A DNA stretch of 64,000 bases from Rugamonas sp045984285 (lineage in GTDB: Bacteria > Pseudomonadota > Gammaproteobacteria > Burkholderiales > Burkholderiaceae_D): contig NZ_JBJQIK030000005.1 in the NCBI RefSeq assembly GCF_045984285.3, forward strand, positions 62,001 through 126,000, given 5' to 3'. Of this stretch, positions 8,769 to 15,735 are shown piece after piece. The notes below the pieces were generated by a model. The model was given only the letters and a program-made list of their open reading frames with translations. It was not told where the DNA came from and did no database searches. The translations under genes and the position numbers were made by a program. The number at the start of each line of letters is the position of its first letter. Position 1 is the first letter of the stretch.

Positions 8769-9500
8769 TCAGGCGCGGTATGCGCGGCGGCGGAGGAATG
8801 CAAGCAGGAAGACACCGCCCGCCATCATGCCCCAGCTTGCCGGTTCCGGAACCGCCGATGTCAGCGACACGCTGTCCAGCAGCAGGAAGGGCGGTGCGCC
8901 CGGCGCCGCGTTCTTCGCCAGGAAGGACAGCGCCTGGCTGGCGCTGGTGGCGGTGAAGGTCATGGTGGCGGTTTTCCAGCCGCTGAAGCCACCGTCCGCA
9001 ATGCTCAGCAGGCTGGAGTTCAGCGTGGTGTTGCCGAAGACAACCTGCCAGTAGTTGTCATTGTTCGCGCCTTCGAAGCCGGTTTGCTGCGCCAATGCGT
9101 ACTCGAAGGTGAGCTTGTACGAGCCGCCCACTTCCAGGCCATTGATGGTCTGGGAGAGCGTGCCGGGATGGTAGTCGGGGTCGGAAGCAAAGATATTGCC
9201 GCCGTTGTGGGAAGCGGTGAAGCCGTTGTTTTCGCCGCGCAGCCAGATCGCCGAATCCCAGGTGGTAACGATGCTGCTGTCCAGCACGAAGTTGTAGCCG
9301 CCGTCGCGGCCGTTGCTGCTGGTCCAGCCTTCCAGCGTGGTGCGGTCAGCGGCGCCCGTAGCGCTCGAGGACAGCTGCTTGTTGTTGCCGTTGGTGGTGG
9401 CCTCGAAACTGCCATTGCTGACGAGGTTGCCGGAGGCGTGTGCGGCGCCTGTCCCAAGGACCAGCGCTGACAGGGTGAGCAGAACAGATTTGATGCGCAT
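8769..9500 (-). CDS. PEP-CTERM sorting domain-containing exported protein
   Basis: A 243-residue secreted protein. It has a signal peptide (about 1-22, ending AAHA), a beta-rich middle beginning NLVSNGSFEA, and a C-terminal sorting tail of VPEPASWGMM, a hydrophobic helix and RRR. PEP-CTERM tails are processed by exosortase in bacteria that make exopolysaccharide. The middle resembles carbohydrate-binding-like beta-sandwich domains common in PEP-CTERM proteins, but no catalytic motif is visible. No exosortase gene is in the window. The next gene, a sterol-desaturase-like protein, starts very close to or within its 3' end. Confidence 0.9.
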   Translation of the reverse strand: MRIKSVLLTLSALVLGTGAAHASGNLVSNGSFEATTNGNNKQLSSSATGAADRTTLEGWTSSNGRDGGYNFVLDSSIVTTWDSAIWLRGENNGFTASHNGGNIFASDPDYHPGTLSQTINGLEVGGSYKLTFEYALAQQTGFEGANNDNYWQVVFGNTTLNSSLLSIADGGFSGWKTATMTFTATSASQALSFLAKNAAPGAPPFLLLDSVSLTSAVPEPASWGMMAGGVFLLAFLRRRAYRA

Positions 9501-9656
9501 GGCGCAAACTCCAATAGTCGACAGGAAATGATTGTGTTACTGCCGGCAATGGTTTGGGCCGAAGGACCTGCATTGTAGCGAAGACAGCTGCCGGTCACAA
9601 TATATTGATAACAATTGGTATTGATAAGAAGAAACTTCGTGGCCTGCGGAATACGC

Positions 9657-9685
9657 TTGCAGTGCGGATGGAGTGGATCTAAAAT
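9657..9685 (+). promoter_or_regulatory. sigma70-type promoter of the radical SAM gene
   Basis: TTGCAG at 9657-9662 and TAAAAT at 9680-9685 are separated by 17 bases. The predicted start site near 9692 falls inside the LexA-like box at 9685-9704, the usual arrangement for LexA repression. Confidence 0.6.
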
Positions 9686-9704
9686 ACTGTATAAACATAC
9701 AGTA
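9685..9704. promoter_or_regulatory. LexA (SOS) box
   Basis: The sequence TACTGTATAAACATACAGTA differs at two central positions from the E. coli consensus and keeps CTGT-N8-ACAG intact. It overlaps the -10 box and predicted start site and ends 12 bases before the ATG at 9717. This predicts that the downstream radical SAM gene is induced by DNA damage. Confidence 0.8.
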
Positions 9705-9716
9705 TCAGGGGTTTTC

Positions 9717-10865
9717 ATGCAGGACAATGATTTCGAAGGGCAGGTGATGCTGCCGCCCAAACCGCTCACCGCGCAGAAGGGGCGCGGCGCGGTCACGAAC
9801 CTGCAGGGCCGCTACGAGGTGCACGGGCGCGAGGAGTTCGACGACGGCTGGGAGCATGAGGAAGATGCGCCGCGCGTGTGGCGCACCCATGTCACGGAGG
9901 AGATGGCGCGCACCATCCTGAGCCGCAACCAGTCGCCGGACATTCCTTTCGGCATATCGCTGAATCCCTACCGCGGCTGCGAGCACGGCTGCATCTACTG
10001 TTTTGCGCGGCCTACGCACAGCTATCTCGGCCTGTCGCCCGGCCTGGACTTCGAGAGCAAGCTGTACGCGAAGGTCAATGCGCCGCAGCTGCTGCGCGCC
10101 GAGCTGGCGAAGGCAAGCTATGAGCCGTCGCCCATCGCGCTGGGCGTGAATACGGATGCCTACCAGCCCTGCGAGCGTGACTACAAGCTCACGCGGCGCG
10201 TGCTGGAAGTGCTGCAGGAATGCGACCACCCGGTCGGCCTGATCACGAAGTCTTCGCTGATCGAACGCGATATCGACATCCTGGCGCCGATGGCGGCGCG
10301 CAACCTGGCCGCCGCCGCCATCACGCTCACCACGCTGGACCCTGCCATTGCGCGCACGCTTGAGCCGCGCGCCGCGGCGCCCTCGCGCCGCCTGCGCACC
10401 ATCCGCACGCTGACGGAAGCGGGCATTCCGGTCAGCGTCAGCGTGGCGCCGATTATTCCCTTTGTGACCGAGCCGGATATCGAAAAGGTGATCGACGCCG
10501 CCTTCGAGGCGGGCGCGGTCAATGTCAGCTATGTTGTGCTGCGCCTGCCTTGGGAGGTGGCACCCCTGTTCAAGGACTGGCTGGAAGCGCACTTCCCCGA
10601 CCGCGCGGCGCGCGTGATGAACCGCGTGCGCGATATGCGCGGCGGGAAGGACTACGACGCCACCTTCGGCAAACGCATGCACGGCGAGGGCGTGTGGGCG
10701 GACCTCATCAAGCAGCGTGTGGAGAAAGCGGTTGCGCGCCGCCTCACCATGAGCCGCGGCATGCGTTTCAAATACCTGGACTGCACGGCCTTCAAGCGCC
10801 CCGTGGTGGCGCCCGCACGCGCCGCCAAGGTCAAGGCGGCATCGAACCAGCTCGACCTGTTCTGA
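9717..10865 (+). CDS. PA0069-family radical SAM protein (SplB/COG1533-like)
   Basis: A 382-residue radical SAM enzyme. The [4Fe-4S]-binding CxxxCxxC motif is present as YRGCEHGCIYCF around residue 88, followed by a TIM-barrel-like domain. The family is grouped with spore photoproduct lyase-like DNA repair proteins, but its reaction is not established. I chose the ATG at 9717 because it follows a purine-rich AGGGG and lies just after the promoter and LexA box; upstream codons in the same frame run through those sites. The LexA box supports a role in the DNA damage response, which the annotation of the family alone would not show. Confidence 0.88.
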   Translation: MQDNDFEGQVMLPPKPLTAQKGRGAVTNLQGRYEVHGREEFDDGWEHEEDAPRVWRTHVTEEMARTILSRNQSPDIPFGISLNPYRGCEHGCIYCFARPTHSYLGLSPGLDFESKLYAKVNAPQLLRAELAKASYEPSPIALGVNTDAYQPCERDYKLTRRVLEVLQECDHPVGLITKSSLIERDIDILAPMAARNLAAAAITLTTLDPAIARTLEPRAAAPSRRLRTIRTLTEAGIPVSVSVAPIIPFVTEPDIEKVIDAAFEAGAVNVSYVVLRLPWEVAPLFKDWLEAHFPDRAARVMNRVRDMRGGKDYDATFGKRMHGEGVWADLIKQRVEKAVARRLTMSRGMRFKYLDCTAFKRPVVAPARAAKVKAASNQLDLF

Positions 10866-11029
10866 GCGGCAGGCTCGCACCACAATGGGCACGGTGGCGG
10901 CCAAGCACCTCGAGGCGCTGAGCCACTGCCTGCTGCCGTGCGCCCAGCTTGTGCAGGGCAGGCGCGAAGCGGGCCTGGGCAGCCGCCTGCTGGTTCCGGC
11001 CGATGGTGAAACACTGGAGTTCGCGGGCG

Positions 11030-11599
11030 CTAGCCGCCGCGCAGCTGCCTGAGGTGGCGTTCGATGGTGAACACGTGTTCATCATGGTGGCCCAGCTCAC
11101 GCAGGGCCTGCGCCAGGTGCAGCAGGTATTCGGCATTCGGCCCGCTGGGGCCGACGGCGGCAGCGATGTGCTGCGCGATATCGAGCTCGGTCGCCTCGCC
11201 GAGGAAGGCGGCGTTGTCCGCCGTGGCGATGTAGACCAGGCCTTCCTCGCTGTGCTCCTCGTCGAAATGGATGTCGATGGCAAGGCGCAGGTAGCCGTTC
11301 TTCTCGCGGTGGTCGAGGTGGGCGAATTCCTCCGGCGTCACGAGGTAGGCCATGCCGTGGCAGACGGCGCCAGGCTGGGGCACGATGGTGGCCACGCGGC
11401 CCGGCGCTTCCGGCGTGCCGCGATGGTCGTGCGAGCCTTGCCAGAAACGCCGCGTCCAGCCTTCGATGCTGGCCGGGCGCCGTTCGATGTAGGGAAAGTC
11501 GGCCTTGTAGATCAGCGAGCCGTAGCCGAACAGCCACACGCTGTGGCGGCCGTCGAATTTGTCCATCGCCTTGTTGATCTCGATGGTGTTGTGGGACAT
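11030..11599 (-). CDS. ChaC-like gamma-glutamylcyclotransferase
   Basis: A 189-residue protein with the N-terminal signature VWLFGYGSLIYK, which forms the substrate loop of ChaC proteins, and the LDHREKNGY segment that carries the catalytic Glu. The family degrades glutathione to 5-oxoproline and Cys-Gly in the cytoplasm. E. coli ChaC is somewhat longer (about 230 residues). It stands alone on the minus strand. The 164 bases between it and the radical SAM gene hold no recognisable element. Confidence 0.88.
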   Translation of the reverse strand: MSHNTIEINKAMDKFDGRHSVWLFGYGSLIYKADFPYIERRPASIEGWTRRFWQGSHDHRGTPEAPGRVATIVPQPGAVCHGMAYLVTPEEFAHLDHREKNGYLRLAIDIHFDEEHSEEGLVYIATADNAAFLGEATELDIAQHIAAAVGPSGPNAEYLLHLAQALRELGHHDEHVFTIERHLRQLRGG

Positions 11600-11626
11600 G
11601 CGCTGCGATCCTGCAAAAAGAAACGA

Positions 11627-12520
11627 TTATAGGGCGCTGCGCGAACCCTGCACGAACTCGCCCAGAAAACCGATGAAGCTCTGCGCGGCGGGCGAGGGGG
11701 AGCGCGAAGTCTTGGTGTAGACGAAGAACTTGCGCGTCAGTTCCGGCGCCGCGATAGGCCGCATTTCGAGGCCGTAGCGGCGCACCATCGGCGCGGCATA
11801 GGGCAGGCAGGCCGTCACGCCAAGCCCCGCCGCCACCATGGCCAGCGCCGTGGTCATGAACGTCACCTCATTGTGGGGGCTTAGCGGCTGGCGCATTTCA
11901 CGCAGCAGGCGTTCGGTGAACTGGCCCTGCAGCGCAATGAAGGGATGGTCGTTCATGTCCTGCCAGCGCAGCTGCTTCTTCGCGGCCAGCGCATGGCCGG
12001 GCGGGAACACCGCCACGAAGGGCATCTCGAACAGGGGCAGGGCGTCAATTTCCGCCAGCGCGTCGCGTTCCGGGCCAATGCCCACATCCACTTCGCCGCT
12101 GAACACGCGGCCCGCCACGTTGTCGACCGGGCAGTCCACCAGCCGCAGCTGCACCTTGGGATACTCGGCGCGGTAGGCCGCCATGGCTTCCGGCAACAGG
12201 GTGCAGGCCAGCATCTGCGGCGCCGCGATGCGCACGGTGCCCTTGTTCAGCGCCTTGCGGCTGGCGATATCGGCCATGGCGCCATCCAGGTCCTGCAGCA
12301 TCTTGTCGAACAGCGGATAGAGCTCGCGGCCCACTTCGGACAGCGTTACGCGGCGCGTGTTCCGCTCCAGCACCTTCACGCCCAGCAGCTGTTCCAGTTC
12401 CTTGATCTGGCCGCTGAGGGCGGACTGCGTGAGGTGCAGCAGCTCGGCGGCGAGCGTGAAGCTGCCGTTGCGCGCCACGGCGACCAGCGCACGCATCTGG
12501 CGGACGGTAGGACTGCTCAT
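11627..12520 (-). CDS. LysR-family transcriptional regulator
   Basis: A 297-residue regulator with an N-terminal winged helix-turn-helix (about 1-60; AAELLHLTQSALSGQIKELE) and a C-terminal co-inducer-binding domain (about 90-292). It is divergent from the VOC-FAH-maiA operon across an 86-bp AT-rich gap, which suggests it controls that operon and itself, probably in response to an aromatic or related catabolite. The family binds as a tetramer, often at T-N11-A sites, and one such candidate lies in the gap. The inducer cannot be read from the sequence. Confidence 0.93.
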   Translation of the reverse strand: MSSPTVRQMRALVAVARNGSFTLAAELLHLTQSALSGQIKELEQLLGVKVLERNTRRVTLSEVGRELYPLFDKMLQDLDGAMADIASRKALNKGTVRIAAPQMLACTLLPEAMAAYRAEYPKVQLRLVDCPVDNVAGRVFSGEVDVGIGPERDALAEIDALPLFEMPFVAVFPPGHALAAKKQLRWQDMNDHPFIALQGQFTERLLREMRQPLSPHNEVTFMTTALAMVAAGLGVTACLPYAAPMVRRYGLEMRPIAAPELTRKFFVYTKTSRSPSPAAQSFIGFLGEFVQGSRSAL

Positions 12521-12543
12521 AAGGAAATCTGATAAATCACTGT

Positions 12544-12560
12544 ATAAATATCGTTTGTAT
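12544..12560. promoter_or_regulatory. candidate LysR-type operator
   Basis: An ATA-N11-TAT arrangement sits in the AT-rich gap between the divergent LysR gene and the VOC gene. It fits the loose T-N11-A rule for LysR regulators, which is weak evidence in an AT-rich spacer. Confidence 0.35.
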
Positions 12561-12606
12561 GATAGCTGAATCGGGAGTCTAATGTCGGCATCAAGGAGAA
12601 CCGCCC

Positions 12607-13146
12607 ATGAAAATCAAGCAGATCCACCACGTAGCCTACCGCTGCAAGGACGCGAAAGAGACCGTTGACTGGTACGTCAAGCACCTGAACATGAATTTTG
12701 TGCTGGCCATCGCCGAAAACGAAGTGCCATCCACCAAGGCGCCGGACCCCTACATGCATGTGTTCCTCGATGCGGGCAACGGCAACGTGCTGGCCTTCTT
12801 CGAGCTGCCGACGCAACCCGCCATGGGCCGCGACGAGAACACGCCCGCCTGGGTACAGCACCTGGCGATGGAAGTGGAATCGATGGATGCGCTGCTGGCT
12901 GCGAAAGAGCGCCTGGTGGCAGCGGGTATCGACGTGATCGGCCCGGTGAACCACACCATCTTCAAATCGATCTATTTCTTCGATCCGAACGGCCACCGCC
13001 TGGAACTGGCAGCCAACACCGGCACGCCGGAAATGATGCAGAAACTGGACGAGGTGAAGTGGGACATGCTGGAAGAATGGTCGAAAACGAAGAAAGCACC
13101 GTCGCATGCCGCATGGATGCACGCGCCGCAGGAGGGTAATGCATGA
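12607..13146 (+). CDS. VOC-family protein (glyoxalase/dioxygenase superfamily)
   Basis: A 179-residue protein of the vicinal oxygen chelate fold. Possible metal ligands are H8 (IHHVAY), E66 (FFEL), H85 (VQHLAM) and E133 (HRLEL). The order and spacing resemble the His-Glu-His-Glu site of E. coli glyoxalase I (5, 56, 74, 122) more than an extradiol dioxygenase. It begins an operon with a fumarylacetoacetase-family gene and maiA, so it probably acts in degradation of an aromatic acid or a related compound. AAGGAG precedes the ATG. Its stop overlaps the next start as ATGA. Whether it cleaves a ring, isomerises a glutathione adduct or does something else is open. Confidence 0.85.
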   Translation: MKIKQIHHVAYRCKDAKETVDWYVKHLNMNFVLAIAENEVPSTKAPDPYMHVFLDAGNGNVLAFFELPTQPAMGRDENTPAWVQHLAMEVESMDALLAAKERLVAAGIDVIGPVNHTIFKSIYFFDPNGHRLELAANTGTPEMMQKLDEVKWDMLEEWSKTKKAPSHAAWMHAPQEGNA

Positions 13147-14165
13147 AGCTCGCAACGCTGAAAAATGGAAAACGCGATGGCCAGCTGGTGGTCGTCAGCC
13201 GCGACCTGCGCAACTGCGCGCCGGCCACCGGCATTGCGGCCACCCTGCAGGCTGCGCTGGACGACTGGGACGCAGTGAAGCCCGCGCTGGAGAAGCTGTA
13301 CGCGCAGCTGAACGACGGCGCCGCGCGCGAAGTGCAGCCCTTCGACGAAGCGCGCTGCCATTCGCCGCTGCCGCGCGCCTACCAGTGGGCCGACGGCTCG
13401 GCCTACATCAATCACGTTGAACTGGTGCGCAAGGCGCGCAATGCCGAAGTGCCTGCGTCCTTCTACACCGACCCGCTGATGTACCAGGGCGGTTCGGACA
13501 GCTTCGTGGGCCCGCGCGATCCGGTCTACGCCCTGAGCGAAGACTGGGGCATCGACCTGGAAGCGGAAGTGGCCGTGATAACGGGCGATGTGCCGATGGG
13601 CGTGAGCGATGGCCAGGCTGCGCAGGCGATCCGCCTCGTGATGCTGGTGAACGATGTTTCGCTGCGCAACCTGATTCCGAACGAGCTGGCCAAGGGCTTC
13701 GGCTTCTTCAACTCCAAGCCCGCCAGCGCCTTCTCTCCCGTGGCGGTAACGCCGGACGAACTGGGCGCCGCATGGCAGGACAGCAAGCTGCGCCTGCCGC
13801 TGCTGGTGCAGCTGAACGGCAAGCCATTCGGCAAGCCGAATGCGGGCGAAGACATGACTTTCAGCTTCGCGCAGCTGGTGGCGCATGCCGCCAAAACGCG
13901 CGAGCTGGCGGCCGGCACCATCATCGGTTCCGGCACCGTGTCCAACAAGCAGGGCAGCCTGCACGGTTCGAGCATCGAAAACGGCGGCGTGGGCTACTGC
14001 TGCCTGGCCGAAGTGCGCATGTATGAAACCATTGAAGGCGGCGCGCCGAAAACCGGCTTCCTCCGGTTCGGCGATACCGTGCGTATCGAAATGCAGGACG
14101 CGCACGGCGCCAGCATCTTCGGCGCCATCGACCAGAAGGTGCGCAATTACGCGGAGCGTGCATGA
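13143..14165 (+). CDS. fumarylacetoacetate hydrolase family protein
   Basis: A 340-residue hydrolase of the FAH superfamily. The metal-binding region DLEAEVAVITGD and the downstream LVNDVSLRNLIPNELAKGFG segment match the active-site core, which cleaves C-C bonds of acylpyruvate-type substrates such as fumarylacetoacetate with a divalent cation. The length is near that of bacterial single-chain fumarylacetoacetases. It overlaps both neighbours by ATGA, so all three operon genes are translationally coupled. Together with MaiA it would turn maleylacetoacetate into fumarate and acetoacetate. Confidence 0.9.
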   Translation: MKLATLKNGKRDGQLVVVSRDLRNCAPATGIAATLQAALDDWDAVKPALEKLYAQLNDGAAREVQPFDEARCHSPLPRAYQWADGSAYINHVELVRKARNAEVPASFYTDPLMYQGGSDSFVGPRDPVYALSEDWGIDLEAEVAVITGDVPMGVSDGQAAQAIRLVMLVNDVSLRNLIPNELAKGFGFFNSKPASAFSPVAVTPDELGAAWQDSKLRLPLLVQLNGKPFGKPNAGEDMTFSFAQLVAHAAKTRELAAGTIIGSGTVSNKQGSLHGSSIENGGVGYCCLAEVRMYETIEGGAPKTGFLRFGDTVRIEMQDAHGASIFGAIDQKVRNYAERA

Positions 14166-14806
14166 AGCTCTATACCTACTTCCGCAGCTCGGCCGCTTAC
14201 CGCGTGCGCATCGCGCTGAACCTGAAAGGGCTGGCCTACGACGCGGTGCCGGTGCACCTGCTGCGCAACGGCGGTGAGCAGCTGTCGGAAGCCTACCGCG
14301 CGGTGAATCCGGCCGGCCTGCTGCCGGCGCTGGAGGACAGCGGCGCGGTCATTACGCAGTCGCTTGCGATCATCGAATACCTTGAAGAGATGCACGCCAT
14401 GGCGCCGCTGCTGCCGCCTGATGCGCTGGGCCGTGCCCGCGTGCGTTCGCTGTCGCAGACCATTGCCTGCGATACGCATCCGCTCACCAACCTGCGCGTG
14501 CTCAAGCACCTGAAAGGCCCGCTGGGCCTGAGCGAAGAAGCCAAGATGGACTGGTACCGGCACTGGATGAAGGAGGGCATGGCGGTGCTGGAAGCGCAGC
14601 TCGCGCGCAGCGCCGACACCGGCCGCTTCTGCCATGGCGATACGCCGACCATGGCCGATTGCTGCCTGGTGCCGCAGGTGTTCAACGCGCAGCGTTTCGA
14701 GATCGGCCTTGCGCCGTATCCCACCATAGCGCGCATTCACGATCACTGCGCCGGCCTGCCGGCCTTCGTTGCGGCGCACCCTGCGCAGCAGCCGGACGCC
14801 GAGTAA
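14162..14806 (+). CDS. maiA: maleylacetoacetate isomerase (zeta-class glutathione S-transferase)
   Basis: A 214-residue GST. The N-terminal thioredoxin-like domain has the zeta-class motif YFRSSAAYRVRIAL with the catalytic Ser, and VNPAGLLPALED plus ITQSLAIIEYLEE for glutathione binding. A helical C-terminal domain follows. The enzyme uses glutathione to isomerise maleylacetoacetate to fumarylacetoacetate, the substrate of the hydrolase encoded just upstream (ATGA overlap). A homogentisate or gentisate ring-cleavage enzyme of the cupin type is not in the window. Confidence 0.93.
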   Translation: MKLYTYFRSSAAYRVRIALNLKGLAYDAVPVHLLRNGGEQLSEAYRAVNPAGLLPALEDSGAVITQSLAIIEYLEEMHAMAPLLPPDALGRARVRSLSQTIACDTHPLTNLRVLKHLKGPLGLSEEAKMDWYRHWMKEGMAVLEAQLARSADTGRFCHGDTPTMADCCLVPQVFNAQRFEIGLAPYPTIARIHDHCAGLPAFVAAHPAQQPDAE

Positions 14807-14811
14807 GGCGG

Positions 14812-15732
14812 CTAGCGCCACTCCTTGTGCGGTTCGTCCGTGTCGGGCCGGTACGTCAGGTATTGCACCAATCGCGGCAGGCTGCCGCGATTGGGCGTGG
14901 CGCAATGGGGGAGCGCGCCATGCCAGATGATGAAGTCACCGGCCAGGGCGGGCACGGGAACCGGCTGCAGCAGCCGCGGCGCAGCTTCCTTGGGATCGGC
15001 GCCGGGCGGCAGCGATGCCAGCCAGTCGCCGATGCGCCGGTGGAATCCGGGCACGCAGTGGAACGCCCCTTCGTGCGCCGCGCAGTCGCTCAGGCAGAGC
15101 AGGCCTTGCAGGCGGAAGGGAATCGGCAGCACCAGGCTCACGTCCCAGTGCAGCGGGCTGCCCATGAACTGGAAGCTGCCGTGCTCCGGCGGATTGAAGC
15201 CGGCCTTGTCGATGGTCCGGTAGATCGCTGCGCTGCCGTATAGCTGGCGGTAAGCCTGGTAGATGCGGTTCGACCGGCGGTTGATGTCCAGCGCCGGATG
15301 GTCGAACAGATTCAGCATCAGGCCGCGCTTTCCTTCGTGCGGCTGGTACCAGGACTGCGGCGCATCGGGGCTCGCCTGCAGGAAGTCCCAGATGGCCTGC
15401 CGCGCGTCTGCGCACTGCTGCGCCGGCACCGCATCCTTCAGCACCAGGTAGCCGTTCGCGTCCCAGAACGCGAGATCTTCCTGCGACAGCACATCTTCGG
15501 CGGCGGCGGGAAGCAGGGTGTCCTTGCGGTGCTCTCCCAGCCATTGGCGGTAGGCATCCAGCGTGGGCCGTTTGTGGTGCAGGAACTGCAGCGCCGTTTC
15601 CATGGCAAGGCCCATGCGGTTCAGCACCTTCACTTCTTCCTGCCAGCGGTCCACCGGGTCGGCGGGATCTGTCCTGAATGCGGGATCGAGCGCCCTTCGC
15701 CAGAACCTTTGCAAGACCGGCCATTGCTCCAT
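14812..15732 (-). CDS. phytanoyl-CoA dioxygenase family protein
   Basis: A 306-residue Fe(II)/2-oxoglutarate-dependent oxygenase-like protein. The likely iron ligands are the His and Asp of LHWDVS and the His of WHGALPHCATPN; the Arg in GSLPRLVQYL could bind 2-oxoglutarate. The first 80 residues are a helical extension before the double-stranded beta-helix core. The substrate is unknown. It lies close to the convergent maiA stop (about 5 bp), and the diguanylate cyclase gene ends a few bases upstream of its start, so it may be co-transcribed with that gene. Confidence 0.85.
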   Translation of the reverse strand: MEQWPVLQRFWRRALDPAFRTDPADPVDRWQEEVKVLNRMGLAMETALQFLHHKRPTLDAYRQWLGEHRKDTLLPAAAEDVLSQEDLAFWDANGYLVLKDAVPAQQCADARQAIWDFLQASPDAPQSWYQPHEGKRGLMLNLFDHPALDINRRSNRIYQAYRQLYGSAAIYRTIDKAGFNPPEHGSFQFMGSPLHWDVSLVLPIPFRLQGLLCLSDCAAHEGAFHCVPGFHRRIGDWLASLPPGADPKEAAPRLLQPVPVPALAGDFIIWHGALPHCATPNRGSLPRLVQYLTYRPDTDEPHKEWR

Positions 15733-15735
15733 GGT

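Noticed and set aside
10866..11029. Possible pseudogene fragment between the radical SAM and ChaC genes
   Set aside because: Short open frames exist on both strands, but none shows a recognisable motif or start signal.
12537..12560. CTGTATAAAT sequence before the VOC operon, considered as a second LexA box
   Set aside because: Only the left half-site matches; the right half is CGTT instead of ACAG at the required spacing. A LysR-type site is the better reading.
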